Below, one piece after another: positions 1 through 22,641 of a stretch of 64,000 nt of DNA. The DNA is from Amycolatopsis sp. NBRC 101858 (GTDB taxonomy: Bacteria; Actinomycetota; Actinomycetes; Mycobacteriales; Pseudonocardiaceae), in contig NZ_BSTD01000002.1 in the NCBI RefSeq assembly GCF_030269325.1, positions 1,488,001 to 1,552,000 on the forward strand, in the 5' to 3' direction. The position numbers and the translations under genes were made by a program. The stretch's first letter is position 1; each line of letters opens with the position of its first letter. The notes under the pieces were generated by a model. The model was not told where the DNA came from. It did no database searches and was given only the letters and a program-made list of their open reading frames with translations.

Positions 1-15571
<15,571 letters not shown>

Positions 15572-15615
15572 GTCCCATGCCCCCGGGCGGTGTGGTCCGA
15601 ATCCGGCCAAAAACA

Positions 15616-15627
15616 TACCGATCGGTA
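15616..15627. promoter_or_regulatory. 12-bp perfect palindrome upstream of the PKS
   Basis: TACCGATCGGTA is a perfect palindrome 45 bases upstream of the PKS ATG. A TATGTT that could serve as a -10 on the minus strand (15617-15612) overlaps it. It looks like a TetR-type operator that would block PKS transcription; no regulator gene sits next to it. No convincing -35 is visible. Confidence 0.4.
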
Positions 15628-15726
15628 CGATCCGAACTCCACCCCTAGCGGTCCCGTTAGGGGCGGCGAGTGGTCGATGAGCCTTCCGAAGTACGCAGGC
15701 CCGGTCATCCCGAGGTTCGGCGTCTT

Positions 15727-15743
15727 CCGTTGCAGCGCAACGG
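15727..15743 (-). terminator. Hairpin after the VOC gene
   Basis: CCGTTGC-AGC-GCAACGG forms a perfect 7-bp stem with a 3-base loop, 18 bases after the VOC stop and upstream of the PKS promoter region. There is no T tract, which is common in actinomycetes. It would separate VOC transcription from the PKS. Confidence 0.4.
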
Positions 15744-15760
15744 CTTCGCCCGGTGCGCGG

Positions 15761-16486
15761 TCAGCCCGGCCGGGCGGACGACCCGGCGGGCCGCACGCAG
15801 AACTCGGTGCCGTCCGGATCCGCCAGCACGACGGTGCCGTCCGCGCGGGCATCGAGCCGGACGGCGCCGAGGGAGAGCAGCGCGTCGACCGCCGCCCGCT
15901 GGTCGCCGTCTTCCGGAAGCAACTCGAAGCGCTGCCGGCTCGAGCCCGCTTCCGGCGTGCCGTCCCAGGTGTCCCACGCGAGTTTCGTGCCACCGCGCGG
16001 TGACTGGATCGCGGTCTGCTCGCCCAGGTCCCACACCAGCGGCCAGCCCAGCGCCTCGCTCCAGAACCGGCCGACCCGCCGGGTACCGGCGCAGGTCAGC
16101 TCACCCAGCGGGCCGCACCCGGCGAGGTAGCCGTTGCCGGGCTCGATCACGCAGAACTCGTAGCCCGCCGGGTCGGCCAGCACGACGTGCCGCTCCTCGG
16201 GCCGCTGCCCGACGTCGGCGTGGCGGCCGCCGAGCCCGATCGCCGTGGCCACCGTGCGCCGCTGGTCGTCGAGGTCGGCGCTGGTCAGGTGCAGGTGCAT
16301 CCGGTTCGCGCCGAGCCGGCCGGCGCGGCCCGGGACGAACCGCAGGCCGAGCTGAGCGTCCCCGCCCGGCAGCAGCACACCGCCGGCGTCCTCGGCGACC
16401 TCCCGGCCGAGCAGGCCGGCCCAGAAGCGTGCCGCCCCAGCCGGGTCGGCCGCCTCGAAGGTCACCGCCAGCAGTCGCGAACGCAT
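15761..16486 (-). CDS. VOC-superfamily (glyoxalase-like) protein, two tandem domains
   Basis: 241 residues with two VOC (glyoxalase/bleomycin-resistance) repeats. The first is roughly 1-115: MRSRLLAVTF...GAARFWAGLLG, ending in DPAGYEFCVIEP. The second is roughly 125-235: VGRFWSEALGW...DPDGTEFCVRP. Each repeat has the FW...LGW and DPxGxEFCV strands typical of the Glyoxalase_6-like group. Proteins of this group are often annotated as antibiotic-resistance-like, but the substrate cannot be read from sequence. I chose ATG 16486 because the fold starts there; an upstream ATG at 16522 would add 12 residues without a better ribosome site. It lies between the PKS and the EF-hand gene and is transcribed toward the PKS. 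A resistance role for the polyketide is possible but unsupported. Confidence 0.8.
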   Translation of the reverse strand: MRSRLLAVTFEAADPAGAARFWAGLLGREVAEDAGGVLLPGGDAQLGLRFVPGRAGRLGANRMHLHLTSADLDDQRRTVATAIGLGGRHADVGQRPEERHVVLADPAGYEFCVIEPGNGYLAGCGPLGELTCAGTRRVGRFWSEALGWPLVWDLGEQTAIQSPRGGTKLAWDTWDGTPEAGSSRQRFELLPEDGDQRAAVDALLSLGAVRLDARADGTVVLADPDGTEFCVRPAGSSARPG

Positions 16487-16642
16487 CACCGGACCGTAGA
16501 CACCGCCCCCGCGGGACGGCAAGGCGATATCGAACCCTCACCGTCCGTGAAGTGCCGGCCCGCCGGGGAAACACCGTCGGCGATCCGGTCCACCTTTCGT
16601 GCGACTGCCCGATACCGGCCCCCGGCCCTAGAGTTCCAGGCC

Positions 16643-17179
16643 ATGACCACCGCTTTGAGGACCGAGCACGAAGTCAAGCGATTCGAGAAGTGGGACGCCA
16701 ACGGAGACGGCGTCATCGATCGCACCGACTACGACGCGGAAGCCCGCCGCATCGTCGCGGCCTTCGGCGAAACGACGACCAGCGACCGCGGCCGGGCCGT
16801 CCGGGACGCCCTGCTCGCGATGTACCAGCGCCAGGCCGAAGCCGCGGGCGTCGGCCCGAACGGTGCCATGAACCAGGAGCAGTACCTCGCCGCCAACCGG
16901 GAGCTGATGTACGACCGCGGCGACAGCGGGTTCGAAGACCTGCTCCGCCCGACCATCGCCGCGATCGCCGACCTGTGCGACACCGACCGCGACGGGTACG
17001 TGAGCAAGGTGGAGCTGCGCCGCTGGCTCGGCCCGGCGGTGGGGTTGAGCGACGCCGACTCCGACGCGACGTTCGACCGCATCGACCTCGACGGCGACGG
17101 CCGGCTCACGGTCGACGAGCTCGTCATCGCCGTCCGCGAGTTCCACTACGGGCGCTCGGACATCCGGCTGCTCGGCTGA
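16643..17179 (+). CDS. EF-hand calcium-binding protein (calerythrin-like)
   Basis: 178-residue cytoplasmic protein with at least three EF-hand loops: 18-29 (DANGDGVIDRTD), 113-124 (DTDRDGYVSKVE) and 148-159 (DLDGDGRLTVDE), each with acidic positions 1, 3, 5 and 12. A degenerate second hand probably lies around 74-85. The length and four-hand layout match actinobacterial calerythrin-type sarcoplasmic-like calcium buffers, which bind Ca2+ with no known enzymatic role. Start ATG 16643 follows CCAGG by 2-3 bases. The gene is monocistronic, with a hairpin right behind it. Confidence 0.92.
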   Translation: MTTALRTEHEVKRFEKWDANGDGVIDRTDYDAEARRIVAAFGETTTSDRGRAVRDALLAMYQRQAEAAGVGPNGAMNQEQYLAANRELMYDRGDSGFEDLLRPTIAAIADLCDTDRDGYVSKVELRRWLGPAVGLSDADSDATFDRIDLDGDGRLTVDELVIAVREFHYGRSDIRLLG

Positions 17180-17181
17180 CC

Positions 17182-17201
17182 CCCGGGCGGAGCAGCCCGG
17201 G
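17182..17201 (+). terminator. Hairpin after the EF-hand gene
   Basis: CCCGGGC-GGAGCA-GCCCGGG, a 7-bp perfect stem with a 6-base loop, starting 2 bases after the stop codon and lacking a T tract. Confidence 0.5.
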
Positions 17202-17242
17202 CCGGGCGGGCCCGCGCCGGGGCCGCGGGGAATCATCTCCTC

Positions 17243-18418
17243 ATGCCGACCTCCTCACCCCGGGCGCGAGTCCAGCGGACCGAACGCTGGTTCCTCCGGC
17301 GCGGGACCCCGACGATGATCGCCGGATACGGCTTCACCGAGCACGTCCTGCCCCGCATGCTGCCCGCGCTCGTCTTCGTCACCCTGGCCAGCCTGGCCTG
17401 GCTCGTCCCGCTCAAGACCGCCGGCTCGGGCCGCTGGGTGCTCCTCGGCGTCGTCGTCGCCGTGACCATCGCGGCCTGGGTGACGATCTCGCTGTTCGTC
17501 CGGCGCCTCCCCCGCTTCTCCCGCGGCGCGACCATCGCCATCCTGATCACCTACGCCGCGATGCCGGTCGCCGTGCCGCTGCTGCAGCTCGCCTTCGACG
17601 GCGCCATCACCCTCCCGGGCGCCCGCGCGCTGGGCGTTCTCGCGTTCCTCGTGTTCTTCGCCGCCGTCTTCGCGGCCACCTACCTCGCCACCACCTACGG
17701 CTTCGGCACTCTCCTGCGCCAAGCCGTCCGGCAGGCGATCACCGACCTCCGCAACAGCGTGCAGGTCCTCGGCCGGGCCCTGCCGGTCCTGCTTTTCGTC
17801 ACCCTGTTCCTGTTCTTCACCGGCGAGCTGTGGCAGCTGATGAACCAGCTCGCCTGGTGGCGCCTCACCCTCGTCGTCGCCCTCTTCGGCGCCGTCACCG
17901 TCCTCGCCGCGGCCGCCCGCCTCCGCGAGGAAATCGGCCGGGTCGAACAGGACTTCAGCCCGCCCATGCTGACCGCCGCCTGCGCCGGCACCCCGCTCGC
18001 CGCCGTCACCCTCGACGGGCCCGTCCGCGCGATCAGCCTCAACGGACGCCAGAAGCGCAACCTGCTGCTGGTGCTCGCCACCCGCCAGCTCGTCCAGGCC
18101 GCGGTCATCGGCCTCGCCCTGTTCGCCTTCTTCGTCCTCCTCGGCGTGATCATCGTGACCCCCGCCGCGGCCGAGCAGTGGATCGGCGCGCCGCCGTCGA
18201 TCTCACCGCTGCTGCCCGGCGTCCCGGTCGCCCTGCTGCGCAACGCCACCCTGCTCGCCGGGTTCGGCAGCATGTACTTCGCGGTCACTTCGATGAGCGA
18301 CACCGAACACCGCAAGCAGTTCTTCGCCCCGATCATCGACGAGATCGAACGCACCCTCGCGGTCCGCGCCGTCTACCTCGCCCTCCAGCAGCGGCAACCG
18401 GAGGTGGGTGCGTCATGA
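17243..18418 (+). CDS. Polytopic membrane protein, function unknown
   Basis: 391 residues, not recognised by function. It has about seven to eight hydrophobic segments, roughly at 38-58, 65-85, 98-118, 128-152, 180-200, 212-228, 288-312 and 325-345. A basic N-terminus (RARVQRTERWFLRRGTP) and a charged loop between the two halves (ARLREEIGRVEQDF, near 230-245) are the only polar stretches. Similar proteins occur in many Streptomyces and Amycolatopsis genomes as conserved hypotheticals. ATG 17243 is preceded by GGGGAATCATCTCCTC, a weak ribosome site. It stands alone between the EF-hand gene and a convergent TetR gene. An 11-codon frame starting at the ATGA of its stop is too short to call. Confidence 0.75.
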   Translation: MPTSSPRARVQRTERWFLRRGTPTMIAGYGFTEHVLPRMLPALVFVTLASLAWLVPLKTAGSGRWVLLGVVVAVTIAAWVTISLFVRRLPRFSRGATIAILITYAAMPVAVPLLQLAFDGAITLPGARALGVLAFLVFFAAVFAATYLATTYGFGTLLRQAVRQAITDLRNSVQVLGRALPVLLFVTLFLFFTGELWQLMNQLAWWRLTLVVALFGAVTVLAAAARLREEIGRVEQDFSPPMLTAACAGTPLAAVTLDGPVRAISLNGRQKRNLLLVLATRQLVQAAVIGLALFAFFVLLGVIIVTPAAAEQWIGAPPSISPLLPGVPVALLRNATLLAGFGSMYFAVTSMSDTEHRKQFFAPIIDEIERTLAVRAVYLALQQRQPEVGAS

Positions 18419-18527
18419 CCACTGTGGACGAACGATCGACCCGGCCGTAACGAATGTTCGGCCACCTCGTCGCGGGGGGTACGGCGCTCTCTCCAGCCGG
18501 CGGCGCTCGACAGCCGGATGACTCGGC

Positions 18528-19235
18528 TCAAGCCTGGTCCGCGAACCTCGGCAGGGCTTCGATCCCGGCCACGACGAGCCGGGCCGCGCGCCCGACGTCG
18601 GCCGCGACCGCCTCCTCGATCTGCTCCGGGGTACGGGTCACGTCCAGGTGCTGGGCCATCGACCGGAACTGGATCTGCCAGAGCGCGACCAGCGCCGTCG
18701 CCAGGACTCGCGGCTCCGGGTCGTCCGGGGTGCACCCGGTCCGCTCGGCCAGCGCCTCGGCGGCGACCACGACCAGCTGTTCGGTCATCTCCAGGCGGTG
18801 CGCGCGCAGGGCGGGCGTGGTCGCGATCAGCAGGCCGAACCGCCGGGACTTCGTGATCGCCTCTTCCGGGTCCTCCTGCTCGGCTAGCCAGGAGAACACA
18901 GCGGCGCGCTCCTGCGCGAGGATCCGCAGCGTCGCTTCGGCCGGGGACACGCCGGGCTCGGCCAGGTCGGACCGCAGCGCGGCCAGCGCCGTGTCCGGGT
19001 GGTCGAGGATCAGCGACTCCTTGCTCGGGAAGTAGTTGAAGACCGTCTTCTCCGACACCCCGCAGGCCTCGGCGATCTCCGCCACCCGCACGGCGTCGAA
19101 GCCCCGCTCGAGGAACATCTCCGTCGCCGTGTCCGAGAGCTGCTGGCGCATCAGCCGCTTCTTGCGCTCCCGCAAGCCCACGGCCCCGGGCTCTCCGGCG
19201 CGCCGCGCTGCCCAGTTGACCGTTCGCGCACTCAT
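18528..19235 (-). CDS. TetR-family transcriptional regulator (divergent from the multicopper oxidase)
   Basis: 235 residues. N-terminal TetR helix-turn-helix at about 25-70 (MFLERGFDAVRVAEIAEACG then VSEKTVFNYFPSKESLI), followed by an all-helical ligand-binding domain. Such proteins are dimeric repressors released by a small ligand. I chose ATG 19235 (MSARTV) because GGGGG precedes it; an ATG at 19253 would add six residues. It is divergent from the membrane protein and multicopper oxidase pair, with a very AT-rich 30-bp spacer between them that probably holds its operator, so it likely represses both itself and the oxidase operon. The ligand is unknown. Confidence 0.9.
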   Translation of the reverse strand: MSARTVNWAARRAGEPGAVGLRERKKRLMRQQLSDTATEMFLERGFDAVRVAEIAEACGVSEKTVFNYFPSKESLILDHPDTALAALRSDLAEPGVSPAEATLRILAQERAAVFSWLAEQEDPEEAITKSRRFGLLIATTPALRAHRLEMTEQLVVVAAEALAERTGCTPDDPEPRVLATALVALWQIQFRSMAQHLDVTRTPEQIEEAVAADVGRAARLVVAGIEALPRFADQA

Positions 19236-19256
19236 GCCCCCAGGGTAGTACACCTC

Positions 19257-19287
19257 CAGAATTTTTTCTGCTACAGTAATTTTTCAG
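19257..19287. promoter_or_regulatory. AT-rich repeated element in the TetR/oxidase divergent promoter
   Basis: Two similar 14-mers 3 bases apart, CAGAATTTTTTCTG (19257-19270) and CAGTAATTTTTCAG (19274-19287), in an otherwise very GC-rich genome. The first has inverted arms CAGAA/TTCTG. The unit and its place between divergent genes suggest tandem operators for the TetR. This is inference. Confidence 0.5.
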
Positions 19288-19340
19288 TGACCGAAGACTG
19301 GTTGCTTCCTCCCGCGAAGTCCCCCGGAGAAACGAGTCTT

Positions 19341-19757
19341 GTGATGGACCCTGTCCGCACCCCGATCAGCCGCGGCGCGCTCGTGCTGCTCAGAGCCGGC
19401 GCCGCCGCGTCGGCCGCGCTCGCCTGCCTGCAGCCGGTCCTGGCCGGCGCCTTCCTGCAGGGCTACTATTCGATGCTGGCCGCGCACCGCATGTCGGGCA
19501 TGCTCTTCGCGCTGGCCCTGGTGCCGACGCTGCTGGCGGCCCTGGTCGTGTGGCGCGGCGGACGCGGGCCGGGCCGTCCCGCCCTGTTCGCCGCGCTGGC
19601 GCTCGTGCTCTGCGCCGCGCAGATCGTCCTGGGCTTCACCCGGGACCTGGCCGTCCACGTGCCGCTCGGGGCCGTGCTGCTCTACCTCGTCGTCCGGATC
19701 CTCATGCTCTCCTGGGCGAAGCAGCCGGTGGCGCGCTACGCCGGGGCGCCCGCGTGA
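19341..19757 (+). CDS. Small four-helix membrane protein (DUF6220-like)
   Basis: About 138 residues, almost entirely four transmembrane helices: GALVLLRAGAAASAALACLQ, then HRMSGMLFALALVPTLLAAL, then PALFAALALVLCAAQIVL, then VHVPLGAVLLYLVVRILML. The paired histidines (HRMSG and VHVPLG) resemble haem- or quinone-type small membrane proteins and the DUF6220 family; I could not confirm this. GTG 19341 was chosen from GGAGA at 19326-19330; ATG 19344 is equally possible. Its stop overlaps the start of the multicopper oxidase (GTGA), so the two are translationally coupled. It may anchor or supply electrons or metal to the oxidase. Confidence 0.75.
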   Translation: MMDPVRTPISRGALVLLRAGAAASAALACLQPVLAGAFLQGYYSMLAAHRMSGMLFALALVPTLLAALVVWRGGRGPGRPALFAALALVLCAAQIVLGFTRDLAVHVPLGAVLLYLVVRILMLSWAKQPVARYAGAPA

Positions 19758-21358
19758 GCCCCGCGATGAGCCGCCGCCGGTTCCTCGGCGCCGGCACCGT
19801 CGCCCTGGCCGGAGCCGGTGCGCTCGCCGTCGCCGGGACGCCGTTCCTGCGCAGTCTGCTGGCCGACGGCCAGCCCGGGCTGCTGCTGGCCAGCCGGGCG
19901 CCGGTGCCGGCCGCGTTCCGCGCCGACCTGCCGATCCCGCCGGTGCTCGCGCCGGTCCGGTCCGACGCGACGACGGACTTCTACGAGATCGTCCAGCGGC
20001 CGGCCGCCCTGGGCATCCTGCCCGGGCTCACCACCGAGGCCTGGACCTACCACGGCAGCTTTCCCGGCCCCACGTTGAGAACCCCCGCCGGGCGCAAGGC
20101 CGTGGTGACCCACACGAACCGGCTGCCACACCCGACCGTGGTGCACCTGCACGGCGGGCACACGCCGGCCGAGAGCGACGGCTACCCCACCGAGCTCGTG
20201 CACCCCGTCGGCGGCGAACAGCAGAGCCCGGCGTCCGGCATGGCCGGCATGGCGGGGATGTCCGGGATGGCGGGCATGGCGAAGCTCGACACCGGCGGCG
20301 GGCGGACCAGCCGGTCCCACACGTATCCGCTCGACCAGCGCGCCGCGACGCTCTGGTACCACGACCACCGCATGGGCTTCACCGCCGCCAACGTCTGGCA
20401 GGGCCTGGCCGGGTTCCACCTCGTGACGGACGACGAAGAGGCGGCTTTGCCGCTGCCGCGGGGAAACCGGGACATCCCGCTGATGATCTGCGACCGCTCG
20501 TTCGGCGCGGACGGCAGCTTCACCTACCCCGCACTCGCCGGCGGCCAGCAGCTGCCCGGTGTCTCACCGGCCTACATGGACGGTGTGCTCGGCGACGTCA
20601 TCCTCGTCAACGGCGCGCCGTGGCCGGTGCTGCGCGCCGATCGCGCCCGCTACCGCTTCCGGATCCTCAACGGCTCCAACGCCCGCCGGTACTCGCTGGC
20701 GCTGGACCCGCAGCCGCCCGGCGGCGGCGCCCTGGTCCAGATCGGCGGCGACGGCGGCCTGCTGGCGAGCCCGCTGACCCACGACAGCATCGACGTCTCC
20801 CCCGCCGAACGCTTCGACGTCGTGATCGACTTCGCCCGCTACGCGCCGGGCACCCGCGTCCGGCTCGTCAACCGGCTCGGCACGGACGCGACGGCGGAGG
20901 TCATGTGCTTCGACGTCGGCACCGACGGGCGCGCGGTGGACGACAGCCACGTCCCGGCGAAGCTGTCGGAGATCGCGATCCTGGACCCGTCCCGCGCCAC
21001 GGCGACGCGGGACTTCCTGTTCCAGAAGTCGTCGGGCTCCTGGACGATCAACGGCGCGCCGTACACCCCGGGCCGCGACCTGGCCCGCGCCCGCCTGGGC
21101 ACGACGGAGGTCTGGCGCTTCACGAGCGACGTCCACCACCCGGTACACCTGCACCTGAACCACTTCCAGGTGCTGAGCCGCAACGGCCGCCCGCCCGGTC
21201 CGTACGACACGGGCTGGAAGGACACCGTCGACGTCCGCCCGTCGGAAGCCGTGGAAGTCGCGGTGAAGTTCACCGACTACGCGGGCCGGTACATGCTGCA
21301 CTGCCACAACCTCGAACACGAGGACATGGCCATGATGGCCGACTTCTCGACGGAGTAG
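19754..21358 (+). CDS. Tat-exported multicopper oxidase (CotA/bilirubin-oxidase-like)
   Basis: 534 residues. It oxidises organic or metal substrates with reduction of O2 to water, outside the membrane. The N-terminus SRRRFLGAGTVALAGAGALA is a twin-arginine signal. The copper ligands are complete: HLHGGH 131-136, WYHDH 201-205, HHPVHLH 461-467, and HCHNLEHEDM 516-525, giving the T1 Cys517 with H522. An unusual methionine-rich insert (GMAGMAGMSGMAGMA, about 163-177) lies between the first two sites; Met-rich segments in CueO/CopA-type oxidases bind Cu(I). GTG 19754 overlaps the upstream stop; ATG 19766 is an alternative and also keeps the Tat motif. It is likely under the divergent TetR. The substrate is unproven; copper or phenolic oxidation is the family guess. 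Confidence 0.93.
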   Translation: MSPAMSRRRFLGAGTVALAGAGALAVAGTPFLRSLLADGQPGLLLASRAPVPAAFRADLPIPPVLAPVRSDATTDFYEIVQRPAALGILPGLTTEAWTYHGSFPGPTLRTPAGRKAVVTHTNRLPHPTVVHLHGGHTPAESDGYPTELVHPVGGEQQSPASGMAGMAGMSGMAGMAKLDTGGGRTSRSHTYPLDQRAATLWYHDHRMGFTAANVWQGLAGFHLVTDDEEAALPLPRGNRDIPLMICDRSFGADGSFTYPALAGGQQLPGVSPAYMDGVLGDVILVNGAPWPVLRADRARYRFRILNGSNARRYSLALDPQPPGGGALVQIGGDGGLLASPLTHDSIDVSPAERFDVVIDFARYAPGTRVRLVNRLGTDATAEVMCFDVGTDGRAVDDSHVPAKLSEIAILDPSRATATRDFLFQKSSGSWTINGAPYTPGRDLARARLGTTEVWRFTSDVHHPVHLHLNHFQVLSRNGRPPGPYDTGWKDTVDVRPSEAVEVAVKFTDYAGRYMLHCHNLEHEDMAMMADFSTE

Positions 21359-21366
21359 CGCGCCGG

Positions 21367-21398
21367 ACGGCCCGGCCGGGATGCACCGGCCGGGCCGT
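21367..21398. terminator. Bidirectional hairpin between the convergent oxidase and peptidase genes
   Basis: A perfect 13-bp stem, ACGGCCCGGCCGG pairing with CCGGCCGGGCCGT, around a 6-base loop (GATGCA), in the 61-bp gap between two convergent stop codons. It would serve both strands. Confidence 0.75.
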
Positions 21399-21419
21399 GG
21401 TCGATCGATCCGGTCGGAG

Positions 21420-22109
21420 TCAGGGCTTCTCGAAGTGCTGGTAGTCGATCGGGGTGTCCCAGGAGCCGCCCCAGGTCCAGCCGCGGGAGGTGAACGCCTG
21501 CTCGGTGGCGTCACCCGCGTGGATCATGCCGGGCACACTCTGCGTGCGGTCGGCGTACGGCGCGCCGTTGGGCGGGTAGACCGCGCCGCTGCCGGAGATG
21601 TAGGGGTTCTGCACGGTGTTGACGTCGATGGCGCGCCCGTAGGAGTGGTTGGACCACGCGGTGCCGCCGGTGATCGCCCGGCAGTTGAACGCCGAGGTGT
21701 TGTTCGCCGCCATCGACGCGTCGTCGTCGGAGTTGTACTTCTCCACGGTTTCCATCCGCTCGATGGGGAAGCGGCCGCGGTAGAGATCGGCGAAGGTGTA
21801 GGCGACCTCGGTGGCGCGATCGGCGTTGACGACCAGTTCGCCCCGGTGCACCGCACCGTCGAAGCCGACGAAGTTCAGGCTCACCAGCCGCAGCTGATCA
21901 GGACCGACCGGACAGCCCTCGTGCCAGCTGTTCCCGAGGCGTTCGGCGGTGACCGGTTTGATGAAGGCGACGTAGGGCGGAAGGCCGCTGGTGGCCGGCG
22001 CGGCGACTTCCACGGTCTGGACGGTGGCGGCCGGCGCCGGCGTGACACCGGTGAGGACCACGGACAATGCGAACGCGAGGACGGCGAACGCCCTGGTTCT
22101 CGTTTTCAT
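21420..22109 (-). CDS. Secreted M15-family peptidase (D-Ala-D-Ala carboxypeptidase / L-Ala-D-Glu endopeptidase-like)
   Basis: 229 residues with a Sec signal peptide (MKTRTRAFAVLAFALSVVLT, cleavage after APA near 27). The zinc site of M15 peptidases is visible: NHSYGRAIDVN gives the His and Asp ligands of HxxxxxxD, and DYQHFEK near the C-terminus gives the last His. The core RMETVEKYNSDDDASMAANN is typical of the M15C group, which cleaves peptidoglycan stem peptides outside the cell. ATG 22109 was chosen over the longer frame because GGAGA lies 8 bases upstream and the signal peptide starts there. It is monocistronic, convergent with the oxidase. Confidence 0.9.
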   Translation of the reverse strand: MKTRTRAFAVLAFALSVVLTGVTPAPAATVQTVEVAAPATSGLPPYVAFIKPVTAERLGNSWHEGCPVGPDQLRLVSLNFVGFDGAVHRGELVVNADRATEVAYTFADLYRGRFPIERMETVEKYNSDDDASMAANNTSAFNCRAITGGTAWSNHSYGRAIDVNTVQNPYISGSGAVYPPNGAPYADRTQSVPGMIHAGDATEQAFTSRGWTWGGSWDTPIDYQHFEKP

Positions 22110-22608
22110 GACTGCGTCTCCGATTCTGTTGCGGGCAAAGGGGATTCCTGGAACCGGCGCGGAACACCCACGGCAGCACGACGACGCCGGCCGCGATCGT
22201 GCGGCCCGCGATCCCACAGCGAGGTTTCCGATTGGCGTGTCGCGTGTTCCGACGACATCGCCGTCCGAAAAGGACAGTCAGGCGTCAGCCGGCGGCTGCG
22301 CGGGAGAGGTCGTCGACCGTCACCCGCACCCGTTGTCGTGCACCATGCCGATGCCTGCCTTCCCCAGTAGGCATGTCCCCCACATCGGGAGTGCCTGAAC
22401 CGAAATGTGCCAGCGGCGGGAGAACGGCGTCAACCGAGCCGCCAAGTTTCGCACCGGGCCGAAACGTCGGGTTCACGGCCGGAACGGGCAACCTCCGTGA
22501 CGCAGGGGCCGTGGGCCGGCGAAGACCGAGCCGTCCGCCCCCCGGTCAATGTCGGCCGCAGGGTGTTCCCTTTTGAGCGCTCTTGAGCGATAGTGGTCGA
22601 AGCTGTGT
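22110..22608. other. Intergenic region between the M15 peptidase and the glycosidase
   Basis: About 500 bases with no supportable gene. On the plus strand TTGAGC occurs twice ten bases apart (22573-22578 and 22583-22588); the second could be a -35 for the glycosidase, with a -10 overlapping the palindrome at 22609. The minus side presumably holds the peptidase promoter, but I see no clear hexamers. Confidence 0.6.
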
Positions 22609-22624
22609 TTTACAACGTTGTAAA
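22609..22624. promoter_or_regulatory. Perfect 16-bp LacI-type operator before the glycosidase
   Basis: TTTACAACGTTGTAAA is perfectly palindromic with the central CG typical of LacI/GalR-family operators, and is AT-rich against its surroundings. It ends 17 bases before the glycosidase ATG and would overlap a -10 placed 17 bases after TTGAGC at 22583. It should confer repression lifted by a sugar ligand. No LacI gene is in the window. Confidence 0.7.
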
Positions 22625-22641
22625 CCGTCATGGGAGGTCCG

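Noticed and set aside
18415..18450. 11-codon frame overlapping the stop of the membrane protein (ATGA)
   Set aside because: Too short to support as a gene; probably chance.
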